Source: Xanthobacteraceae bacterium
GTDB lineage: Bacteria; Pseudomonadota; Alphaproteobacteria; Rhizobiales; Xanthobacteraceae
Assembly (NCBI GenBank): GCA_030037185.1
Contig: JASHRR010000506.1
Location: forward strand, 1 to 10,518
Reading direction: 5' to 3'
DNA: 10,518 nucleotides
The notes under the pieces were generated by a model. The model was not told where the DNA came from and did no database searches. It saw only the letters and a list, made by a program, of their open reading frames with translations. Of the stretch, positions 1 through 5,971 are shown piece after piece (the stretch's first letter is position 1; each line of letters starts with the position of its first letter). A program made the position numbers and the translations under genes.

Positions 1-210
1 GCAGCCCGCAAGGGAAACGGTGGTGCTTCGGTATTGGGCGACAACACCTTTCGCTACGACATGGCAGGCCGCGCAAATTGTCTGCGCGATCTCGCTGCCA
101 TGCCCGACGTCGTCGGTATCTTGAGCGAGACTCGGGGTGGGAACAAGAAGTGGCGCCGCGAGCGCGACAAGGACGAAGTGCGCCGCAGTACCGAGAGCCG
201 GCCAAGGAAG
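1..210 (-). pseudogene. Decayed monoheme cytochrome c, cut by window edge
   Basis: Read on the minus strand, this stretch encodes a hydrophobic signal-like segment ending in SLAQD, then GHGSEIAQTICAACHVVAKG with a CAACH heme c motif. It is a clear paralogue of the monoheme cytochrome at 9951-10274, which reads GHGREIARTICAACHVVARG. Two lesions show. No ATG, GTG or TTG occurs in frame between the upstream stop (211-213) and the heme motif. Relative to the paralogue, about 5 bp are missing near 39-45, so the following NTEAPPFP segment is read in another frame. The frame is continuous with the upstream diheme cytochrome, separated only by its TAG, but the signal-like segment suggests it was once a separate gene. 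The 3' end lies outside the window. A sequencing error could explain the frameshift but not the missing start. Confidence 0.7.
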
Positions 211-852
211 CTACTCGAGATAGCTAAGATACGCCGCGACGGCCGCAATTTGTGGCCGGGTTAAACCATGCGCGATCGGTTCCATGATAGCCGATGTGTC
301 CGGCCTTGCCGGGTCCTGACCGCGTTCCTTGCTCCAGTTCACCAGTTTGTTCAGGATGTAGTCATGGAGCTGACCTGCAAGACGCGGAAATGCGCCCTGA
401 CCTTTAGCGTCTTCGCCGTGACAGGACGCGCATGCAGGGATATCGGTGCCGGCAATGCCTTGCTGGTAGATTCTCTTGCCGGTGGCCGCGAGTTCTCTTG
501 GAGAACCGCCCAACGGCTTTGGATCGAGGTTTTTAAAATACGCGGCCAAGTCCGTTACCATCGAAGGGCTCAACACATGTGCGACGTTGAACATGACAGG
601 GTTCGTTCGCCTCCGCTCAATGAAGGCTCTCAGCTGATTCTCAACGTATTCGGGTTGCTGTCCCGCCAGTCGCGGCATCGGATATGCTCCACGAAAACCT
701 TGTCCCGACAGCCCGTGACAGGTTTTGCAATATTGGACCTTGGCGTCAAAGTCCTTACTCGGCACGACGTCGTGCTCGACCGCTCTACCGGGGCTTACGA
801 AAGCGATTGCAAGAACCGCAGGCAACGCCAATTTCAAGCCGATGATTTTCAT
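211..852 (-). CDS. Diheme c4-type cytochrome c, periplasmic
   Basis: A 213-residue protein with an N-terminal signal peptide (about residues 1-24, cleavage near GRA) and two similar class I cytochrome domains. Heme motifs are CKTCH (42-46) and CASCH (141-145). Likely axial methionines are M87 in PVMFNVA and M190 in AIMEPIA. Each domain has the PRLAGQ segment seen in the c4 family, and length and two-domain layout fit c4/c552 electron carriers. The start has GGAG eight bases upstream. It is a close paralogue of the cytochrome at 3631-4281, sharing long blocks such as ENQLRAFIERRRTN and QIAAVAAYLS. It is transcribed divergently from the Cyc2-like gene across a 350-bp intergenic region. The role as periplasmic electron shuttle is known for the family; the partner here is inferred. 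Confidence 0.9.
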   Translation of the reverse strand: MKIIGLKLALPAVLAIAFVSPGRAVEHDVVPSKDFDAKVQYCKTCHGLSGQGFRGAYPMPRLAGQQPEYVENQLRAFIERRRTNPVMFNVAHVLSPSMVTDLAAYFKNLDPKPLGGSPRELAATGKRIYQQGIAGTDIPACASCHGEDAKGQGAFPRLAGQLHDYILNKLVNWSKERGQDPARPDTSAIMEPIAHGLTRPQIAAVAAYLSYLE

Positions 853-960
853 GATCCGGGCTCCATAAAACTCTTGTACTACGCGAGACCGACCCGCGCT
901 TTGAGTCAGATCAGGATAAGCTTGGAACGCAGCCAGCGCCCTTCGATCACGGCCGACCAG

Positions 961-1006
961 ATGGTGTCTCGCACTCCTTTTTGATGGTGTCTCGCACTCC
1001 TTCTTG
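961..1006. repeat. 23-bp tandem direct repeat, two copies
   Basis: The unit begins ATGGTGTCTCGCACTCCTT and occurs at 961-983 and directly again at 984-1006, with a single mismatch (T versus C at the twentieth base, position 1002). On the minus strand each unit contains AAGGAGTGCGAGACACCAT. It may be a recent tandem duplication or a pair of protein-binding sites. It lies about 110 bp upstream of the start of the diheme cytochrome at 852. Confidence 0.9.
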
Positions 1007-1065
1007 CGTCAATACCCGACACTCCCGTGAAGCGCCCTACGCGTCACCCTTGGACTGACCGGTTT

Positions 1066-1079
1066 TTGATCGTAATCAA
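1066..1079. promoter_or_regulatory. FNR/FixK-type binding site
   Basis: The sequence TTGATCGTAATCAA is a perfect TTGAT-N4-ATCAA palindrome, extendable by one pair on each side (1065-1080). This matches the known FNR consensus and the FixK class (TTGA-N6-TCAA). Its centre lies about 130 bp upstream of the Cyc2-like start and 220 bp upstream of the divergent cytochrome. It could therefore control either or both genes in response to oxygen. Binding is inferred from the sequence alone. Confidence 0.6.
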
Positions 1080-1202
1080 AGATGTTGTCGAAATACTACA
1101 CCTCGGCGAAATCCGAATAGCCACGAACTTTAACGCTGAATCGGATCTACGACTTTGGATTATTATAGGTGAGCGCTATCAGTGTCTTGGGAGGGGGGAC
1201 CT

Positions 1203-2765
1203 GTGTGCTCGCACCATCACGCGAGAATCGAACGGCGTAGTCTAGGAAGTCGTGCGGGTTTCTGCCTTCGCCGCGAGCATTGTCGACTCCTCGCCGCGCT
1301 CGTTGTCGTTCTGGCGGGCTTGTTGACCACGAGCTTCGCGCCCCCAGCGCAAGCCCTGCCGAGTTTTGCGCGCCAGACCGGGCAGCCCTGCGGCACCTGC
1401 CACACCGATTTCCCGGCTCTAACGCCCTACGGTCGCCGTTTCAAGCTTCTCGGATATACCACGGGCGGCGGTCAGTTTCGCACGACGCCGTTCCCGACCT
1501 TTCGAGGTGGAACCGATTCGCAGTCGCAAGATGACAAGATGCGCGCCTATGCGAAGGCGCTCGATGGCGGGACGGACGGAAACGACGACAAGGATTACGT
1601 ACCGCCGATTTCGATGATGGCCATCGTCGGCTTCACCCACACGCAGGCGCCGCTGCCGCCGCCGACGTCGCCGTACGCGCAGAACGACAACACGGTGCTG
1701 TCGCCGGTCAGCGGGTTCTGGGGCGGGGCCATCACCGATCATATCGGGGCCTTTGCCCAGGTTACGTATAACGCCGTTCCGCCGGGGGGATTTGCTGATC
1801 CGTTCGGACATACCTGGACATGGGACAATACCGATGTTCGCTATGCCAGCACCGCGCACGTTGGTCCCTTTGACTTTATCTACGGCATCACGGCCAACAA
1901 CAATCCGACCGTGCAGGACGTGTGGAATACGACGCCGGCCTGGGCCTTCCCGTACGCGGCATCGACGATTGCATCGACGCCGTCCACGGCCACTCTGATT
2001 GAGGGCGCTCTTGCGGCCCATGTCGGCGGCGTCGGGGCCTATACGTTCATCAACGATATGCTTTACCTGGAAGTGACCGGGTATCGGACGCTCGGTTTCC
2101 GGGCTCAGAATGCAGTTGGAACGGACCCCTTCGACGCGCCAGGACTGATCGACGGCGTTTCGCCCTATTGGCGAGCCGCCATCGAGCCGCAATGGGGACC
2201 GCATTCGCTGATGGTCGGCACCTTCGGCATGTATTCGGCGATCAATCCGTGGATCGACCCGACTTTCGCCACGGGAACGATGGGGACGTTTGCGCAGTCG
2301 GACAAATACACGGACGTAGGCTTTGATACGCAATATCAGTATCAGGGCAGCAACTGGTGGCTCACCCTGCGCGGAAGCTACATTCACGAAAATCAGAAAC
2401 TCGACGCGACGTTTGCCAACGGCGGGTCCGCCAATCCGTCGGATTTCCTCAATTCGCTCCACCTGCAGGCCTCCCTCGCCTATGGCGCCGATAACCGGTT
2501 CGTGCTGACGGGTCAGTATTTCGACATATCGGGTTCATCCGATCCGATCCTGTATGCGGGCCTCGCCAGCGGCTTCAGTCCCGACAGCAACGGCTTCATC
2601 GGTGAACTCGCCTACATCCCGTTCGGCGCCAGCCAGGCGCCAGGCTGGCCGTGGCTCAATGCCCGCATCGGTCTTCAGTACACTTATTACAACAAGTTCG
2701 ACGGCACGACGGTCGGTGCCCGCCAGAATAACACCCTGTTTCTTCATGCCTGGTTTGCGATGTAG
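1203..2765 (+). CDS. Cyc2-like fused outer-membrane cytochrome-porin
   Basis: A protein of about 520 residues. A long N-region and hydrophobic segment (about 30-45) lead to a signal cleavage near AQA-LPS. The mature N-terminus reads LPSFARQTGQPCGTCH, with one heme motif (CGTCH, 63-67), followed by FPALTPYGRRFKLLGYT. This FARQTG-CxxCH-P-L-GR-FK-GYT pattern is the signature of Cyc2 proteins of Fe(II) oxidisers. The remaining 430 or so residues have no further heme motif. They consist of alternating polar and aromatic stretches with many Gly, Tyr and Trp, consistent with an outer-membrane barrel; NNNPTVQDVWNTTPAW falls near 232-247. The last residues are AWFAM, with Phe third from the end rather than terminal. 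Start: GTG at 1203 has GGGAGG about eight bases upstream; an in-frame GTG at 1182 is less likely. It is followed within 26 bp by a barrel gene and then by c4-type cytochromes. The electron donor is unknown. An unrelated monoheme porin fusion is the alternative. Confidence 0.75.
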   Translation: MCSHHHARIERRSLGSRAGFCLRREHCRLLAALVVVLAGLLTTSFAPPAQALPSFARQTGQPCGTCHTDFPALTPYGRRFKLLGYTTGGGQFRTTPFPTFRGGTDSQSQDDKMRAYAKALDGGTDGNDDKDYVPPISMMAIVGFTHTQAPLPPPTSPYAQNDNTVLSPVSGFWGGAITDHIGAFAQVTYNAVPPGGFADPFGHTWTWDNTDVRYASTAHVGPFDFIYGITANNNPTVQDVWNTTPAWAFPYAASTIASTPSTATLIEGALAAHVGGVGAYTFINDMLYLEVTGYRTLGFRAQNAVGTDPFDAPGLIDGVSPYWRAAIEPQWGPHSLMVGTFGMYSAINPWIDPTFATGTMGTFAQSDKYTDVGFDTQYQYQGSNWWLTLRGSYIHENQKLDATFANGGSANPSDFLNSLHLQASLAYGADNRFVLTGQYFDISGSSDPILYAGLASGFSPDSNGFIGELAYIPFGASQAPGWPWLNARIGLQYTYYNKFDGTTVGARQNNTLFLHAWFAM

Positions 2766-2791
2766 CCGGCATGCGAACGAAGGATAAGACG

Positions 2792-3568
2792 ATGAGAAAG
2801 TCACTCTTTACTGCTCTGATGATTTCAATGTCGAGCCTGACGGGCTCCGCGCTCGCCGCCGACCTCGGCGCGAAGACGCCGGCGAGCGGGCCGGTACCCG
2901 CCTTCTCCTGGAGCAGCTGCTATTTCGGCCTGCACGCCGGCGGCGGCTTCGCCCGCAACGATATCACCGACCCGGTGCAACTCGCCCAGGACAGCATCCT
3001 TGGCGCGGGCACGACCGTCGGAACGACGACGGCACATCTGAGTCCGGGCGGGGCGGTGATCGGCGGACAATTAGGTTGCGACTACCAGTTCGCCCCCAAT
3101 TGGGTAACCGGCATCGAAGGCGCCGCCTCCGGCTCGACGATGAAGGGCAGCACGACGGTCGGGCTTCCGGCGGGCTTTGCCGGCGATCAGGCGGTGGTCA
3201 GCTCCAGGACCGATTTCCTTCCCAGCGTGACCGGGCGCCTTGGCTATGCGATCGACCGCACGCTGCTTTACGGCAAGGCCGGTGTTGCGTGGGCAAGCAG
3301 CAAATACACGGTGGTGGGTTCGCTCCAGGGAACCGGTTTCGACTTCGAAGGCTTTGATACGCGCACCGGCTGGACGGCCGGCGCCGGAGTGGAATGGGCC
3401 TTCTCGCGCAACTGGTCCGTCAATGTCGAGTACGATTATTATTCGTTCGGCAGCGGGACCACTTCCCTGTCCGACAACATCAACGGCTTTGCCGGACAGG
3501 TGGATGCCAAGCAGAACATCCAGGTCGTCAAGGCCGGCCTAAACTTCCATATGTGGTCGGGGTGGTGA
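2792..3568 (+). CDS. Omp25-like small outer-membrane beta-barrel protein
   Basis: A 258-residue protein with a signal peptide (residues 1-22, cleavage at SALA-ADL), then a linker and a barrel beginning FSWSSCYFGLHAGGGF. This opening is typical of the Omp25/Omp31-like proteins of Hyphomicrobiales. Barrel-like alternating strands follow, including GCDYQFAPNWVTGIEGAAS, LGYAIDRTLLYGKAGVAW and NWSVNVEYDYYSFGSG, ending LNFHMWSGW with a terminal aromatic residue. The ATG at 2792 is chosen over 2771 because AAGGA lies seven bases upstream and the signal peptide then starts MRKS. The gene starts 26 bp after the Cyc2-like gene and precedes the c4-type cytochromes, so it probably belongs to the same transcription unit. 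It may stabilise the outer membrane or assist the cytochrome-porin; that is inference. No heme motif is present. Confidence 0.85.
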   Translation: MRKSLFTALMISMSSLTGSALAADLGAKTPASGPVPAFSWSSCYFGLHAGGGFARNDITDPVQLAQDSILGAGTTVGTTTAHLSPGGAVIGGQLGCDYQFAPNWVTGIEGAASGSTMKGSTTVGLPAGFAGDQAVVSSRTDFLPSVTGRLGYAIDRTLLYGKAGVAWASSKYTVVGSLQGTGFDFEGFDTRTGWTAGAGVEWAFSRNWSVNVEYDYYSFGSGTTSLSDNINGFAGQVDAKQNIQVVKAGLNFHMWSGW

Positions 3569-3630
3569 TGGCCAGTGGTTTCAGTGCGACCCAGCAACTA
3601 CCCCGCACGAAAGGCGCGGAGGCGGGCCCC

Positions 3631-4281
3631 ATGAAGGTCATCGGCTTACAATGGGCGTTGCCAACGGCCATTCTCACGGCCGCGTTTCTCGCGTCAGGCC
3701 GCTCAGACGGGGCCGACACGACGGGCCATTCGCGCCAGGGCGTTGAGGCCAAGCTTGAATATTGCGAAACCTGCCACGGCCTGTCGGGCGAGGGCTATCA
3801 TGGTTATTTCACGATGCCACGCCTTGCCGGGCAGCAGCCCAGGTACATCGAGAACCAGCTGCGGGCATTCATCGAACGCAGGCGCACGAATCAGGTCATG
3901 TTCAACGTGGCGCATTCGCTGAACCCGGCGATGCTGGCCGCGCTGGCCAACCATTTCCACGGGCTGCATCCCGCGCCTGCGGGGGATGGGCCCGAACGAC
4001 TCGTGGCCAGCGGCAAGACGATCTACGAGGAAGGTATTCCCGAGGCCAACGTGGCGGCATGTTTTGCGTGCCACGGTCTGGAGGGTTACGGGCAGGACGA
4101 AATTCCGCGATTGGCAGGCCAGCTTTATCCCTATGTCGTCAAGGAACTGACGAACTGGGGAAAAGAGCGCGGCCAGGGCTCCGGGAAATCCGATACGTCG
4201 GCCATCATGGCGCCGACCGCACACAACCTGACCCCGTCACAGATCGCCGCGGTTGCCGCCTATCTCAGCCATCTCAAGTGA
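3631..4281 (+). CDS. Diheme c4-type cytochrome c, periplasmic
   Basis: A 216-residue protein with a signal peptide (about residues 1-28) and two cytochrome c domains. Heme motifs are CETCH (45-49) and CFACH (144-148), with likely Met ligands M90 (QVMFNVA) and M193 (AIMAPTA). It closely resembles the protein at 211-852 from signal peptide to C-terminus. The start has GGAGG eight bases upstream; longer in-frame extension upstream runs through the preceding gene in another frame and is rejected. It lies 62 bp after the barrel gene and 48 bp before the next diheme cytochrome. As a periplasmic c4-type carrier downstream of a Cyc2-like protein, it would fill the role Cyc1 has in Acidithiobacillus ferrooxidans. 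This partner assignment is by context. Confidence 0.9.
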   Translation: MKVIGLQWALPTAILTAAFLASGRSDGADTTGHSRQGVEAKLEYCETCHGLSGEGYHGYFTMPRLAGQQPRYIENQLRAFIERRRTNQVMFNVAHSLNPAMLAALANHFHGLHPAPAGDGPERLVASGKTIYEEGIPEANVAACFACHGLEGYGQDEIPRLAGQLYPYVVKELTNWGKERGQGSGKSDTSAIMAPTAHNLTPSQIAAVAAYLSHLK

Positions 4282-4329
4282 CTTCGATAGAGGGAGTCAC
4301 CCAATTCCGGTCATGCAGGAACGTGGTCG

Positions 4330-4923
4330 ATGAAATTCGCCGAGGTCAAATTAGCGGTTCTGGCGGCGGTCCTATGCGCCACAGCCGCGTGGGCAGACGA
4401 CCCTGCCAACATTAAGAATTGCACCTGGTGCCACGGCACATCCGCGCAGGGCATTTCCACCGCGCCGCGTCTGGCCGGGCAGCGCCATCAATATATCGAG
4501 AAGCAGCTCACGAACTTTAAACACCATACGCGGGACAATCCGTTTTCACGGCAATATATGTGGGGTGCCACGGCGGCGCTGCCGCCAGAGTCGGTCCGCG
4601 GCCTCGCGAATTACTTTTCGACGCTTCCGCCAAAAGCCGCCAATGATGGGGATACGGAGCTCGCCGCAGCCGGAAAAAAGATCTACGAGCTCGGGATTCC
4701 CGATTCCAATATCGTCTCCTGCCTCGTTTGCCACGGCCCGAATGCCGAAGGGGTAAGGCAAATTCCTCGTTTGGGTGGACTATCATATTCCTACTTAAAA
4801 AGACGATTACAGCAGTGGAGCGAAGGATATCACACTGCTGCCGAGCCTATGCCGCAAATCGCCAGGACATTGTCAGCTAACGATGTTGATGCCCTCGCCT
4901 CATACCTCAGCTTCATCAAGTAA
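4330..4923 (+). CDS. Diheme c4-type cytochrome c, divergent paralogue
   Basis: A 197-residue protein with a signal peptide ending ATAAWA-DDP (about residue 22) and two heme motifs, CTWCH (31-35) and CLVCH (131-135). Probable axial methionines are M77 (RQYMWGA) and M174 (AEPMPQIA). PRLAGQ follows the first heme; the second domain has PRLGGL instead. It is shorter than and clearly diverged from the other two diheme proteins, so it may differ in potential or partner. The start has AGGA nine bases upstream. It is the last gene of the plus-strand array. The final 150 bases are visibly richer in A+T than the upstream genes. Confidence 0.88.
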   Translation: MKFAEVKLAVLAAVLCATAAWADDPANIKNCTWCHGTSAQGISTAPRLAGQRHQYIEKQLTNFKHHTRDNPFSRQYMWGATAALPPESVRGLANYFSTLPPKAANDGDTELAAAGKKIYELGIPDSNIVSCLVCHGPNAEGVRQIPRLGGLSYSYLKRRLQQWSEGYHTAAEPMPQIARTLSANDVDALASYLSFIK

Positions 4924-4925
4924 CG

Positions 4926-4962
4926 CGACGCAGACAGTCACGTTGATTAAGTGAGAGCGTCG
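4926..4962 (+). terminator. Possible terminator hairpin after the cytochrome array
   Basis: CGACGC (4926-4931) pairs with GCGTCG (4957-4962), and inside it TCAC can pair with GTGA around GTTGATTAA. The structure begins a few bases after the TAA of the last array gene. There is no T-run after it, so a classical intrinsic terminator is not shown. Confidence 0.3.
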
Positions 4963-5074
4963 AGCCCACAATTCATCGGATCTAGCGGACGTACGTGAGG
5001 TTTCCGCCGCACCCCGGGGAAAGGGGGAAGGAGCACCACACCTGCTAGTCTCGCGGTTTTGCAATGAGGCAAGC

Positions 5075-5099
5075 TGACCAAGCTAAGAACAGTTGGTCA
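5075..5099. repeat. Inverted repeat TGACCAA / TTGGTCA
   Basis: TGACCAA (5075-5081) and TTGGTCA (5093-5099) form a perfect 7-bp inverted repeat with an 11-base spacer. It may be an operator-like dyad or an RNA hairpin. No T-run follows. Confidence 0.45.
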
Positions 5100-5320
5100 T
5101 ATTTGTAAGCTGCAGCCGGGTAAAATGTCGCGGCTCCTGCGGAACGGCACAAAAGCTCATCGGTGCGGGGTGCGCGATTGAGTTAGTCGCTGCGAGCCAT
5201 CGTCTACAGACAGGATTTACAGCGCTGCAATGTCGTCGCGTATAGCAGCCACTGGGCTCAATGCCAATACTCCATCATGTTACAGACGTAAACTGGTCGG
5301 TCTTTGGTTGTAGGCAATAC

Positions 5321-5338
5321 CATGATCTTCCGATCATG
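5321..5338. repeat. Inverted repeat CATGATC-TTCC-GATCATG
   Basis: A perfect 7-bp stem with a 4-base loop. It lies between the two convergent transcription units and could act as a hairpin in either RNA. A run of U is absent on both sides, so termination is unproven. Confidence 0.5.
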
Positions 5339-5379
5339 ATTTGGATAACAGCTACCAGAAATAGAGCGACCCAGATGCC

Positions 5380-5417
5380 AGCAAGAAATCTTGTTTAATC
5401 AGGGACGCCCGCCGCGG
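5380..5417. repeat. Dispersed repeat, copy 1
   Basis: AGCAAGAAATCTTGTT followed by TCAGGG and a GC-rich CGCCC tract recurs at 10480-10518 with few differences. The core CAAGA-AA-TCTTG is a small dyad. It lies about 80 bp beyond the 3' end of the PII gene. It could be an intergenic repeat family or the trace of a segmental duplication. Confidence 0.65.
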
Positions 5418-5477
5418 CATCTCGTCTTCAGCACCGGTAGATCCTCGCGGGGTGCGATTGAAGGCCTGGGGGGGGGC

Positions 5478-5496
5478 AGCAGGGTCGGGTCCTGCT
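5478..5496 (-). terminator. Hairpin at the end of the PII gene
   Basis: On the minus strand AGCAGG (5496-5491) and CCTGCT (5483-5478) form a 6-bp stem around ACCCGAC, overlapping the last base of the PII stop codon. It is followed by a run of nine C (G on the plus strand, 5468-5476) rather than U. It may be a structure protecting the 3' end or a weak terminator. Confidence 0.35.
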
Positions 5497-5834
5497 CAAA
5501 GCGCGGCAATGTCGGTTTCGCCGGTGCGGATGCGTACGGCCTCGTCGACCGTGAGGGTGAAGATCTTGCCGTCGCCAATATCTCCAGTCCTCGCAGCCCG
5601 CCTGATGCTTTCAATGATGTTTTCTGCCTGATCGTCCGGGGCTACGACCTCGATTTTAATCTTCGGCACGAAGCTCACGGCATGCCCGAAGCCGCTGGAT
5701 GTACTCGCGCGGCCTTTCTGTTGGCCGTATCCCTTGGCTTCCGTGAGCGTCAATCCGTGCACGCCAGTCGAAATCAAAGCATCTCGGACTGCGTCAATTT
5801 TGAAGGGTTTGATGATAGCCATAACGAGTTTCAT
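5496..5834 (-). CDS. PII signal transduction protein with atypical T-loop
   Basis: A 112-residue protein, the normal PII length. It opens MKLVMAIIKPFKIDAVRDAL and carries the C-terminal signature TGDIGDGKIF followed by RIRTGET. Residues for ATP/2-oxoglutarate binding are kept (Q39, K58, K90, R101, R103 by canonical numbering). The T-loop (37-55) reads GQQKGRASTSSGFGHAVSF: Tyr51 is His and Tyr46 is Ser, so the usual uridylylation motif YRGAEY is absent. The protein probably senses nucleotides or 2-oxoglutarate without GlnD control, and its target may differ from GlnE, NtrB or AmtB. Start at 5834 has AAGGG about eight bases upstream; an in-frame ATG at 5975 would add 47 residues unlike any PII. 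It lies 137 bp after an unknown gene on the same strand. No glutamine synthetase or ammonium transporter gene is near. Confidence 0.92.
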   Translation of the reverse strand: MKLVMAIIKPFKIDAVRDALISTGVHGLTLTEAKGYGQQKGRASTSSGFGHAVSFVPKIKIEVVAPDDQAENIIESIRRAARTGDIGDGKIFTLTVDEAVRIRTGETDIAAL

Positions 5835-5971
5835 AGGACTGATCCCTTTGCTACTTTGGGGTCCAGCATAGCCAGAATGCTCGTTTGCGTCATTGCTCTC
5901 GATCAAGTTTTTGAGGGACAGCCTCTCAGGAGCCAATTTGCCGAGCGCCGAAGCAGGATGGTTGGTCTGTC

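Larger units (their letters stand above)
853..1202. promoter_or_regulatory. Divergent intergenic region, cytochrome versus Cyc2-like gene
   Basis: This 350-bp gap separates two divergently transcribed cytochrome genes and must hold promoters for both. It contains a 23-bp tandem duplication (961-1006), an FNR/FixK-type palindrome (1066-1079) and the purine-rich ribosome binding site of the Cyc2-like gene (about 1189-1198). No convincing coding sequence was seen. No -35/-10 pair could be assigned with confidence; TACTAC at 1094-1099 is only a weak -10 candidate downstream of the palindrome. Confidence 0.6.
4963..5379. other. Intergenic stretch without a supported gene
   Basis: No coding sequence is convincing here on either strand. 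A strong Shine-Dalgarno-like run, AAGGGGGAAGGAG (5021-5033), is followed by no usable start codon. Two short perfect inverted repeats are listed separately. The base composition is poorer in G+C than the cytochrome array. It may hold a small RNA or remnants of a lost gene, but nothing seen proves either. Confidence 0.4.

Noticed and set aside
268..984. Plus-strand open frame opposite the diheme cytochrome
   Set aside because: It is the reverse shadow of the gene at 211-852 and has no family features.
1419..2462. Long minus-strand open frame of 347 codons opposite the Cyc2-like gene
   Set aside because: It is rich in Arg and Gly with no domain-like pattern, as expected from the reverse of G+C-rich coding sequence; the plus-strand gene has a signal peptide, heme motif and ribosome binding site.
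1203..2765. MtrB/PioB-type decaheme-associated porin as identity of the large barrel
   Set aside because: The heme motif is fused within the same polypeptide and there is no adjacent decaheme cytochrome, which fits Cyc2 and not the MtrAB or PioAB arrangement.
5021..5033. Strong Shine-Dalgarno-like run suggesting a small gene
   Set aside because: No ATG, GTG or TTG follows at a workable distance; the nearest ATG, at 5064, opens only about 14 codons.
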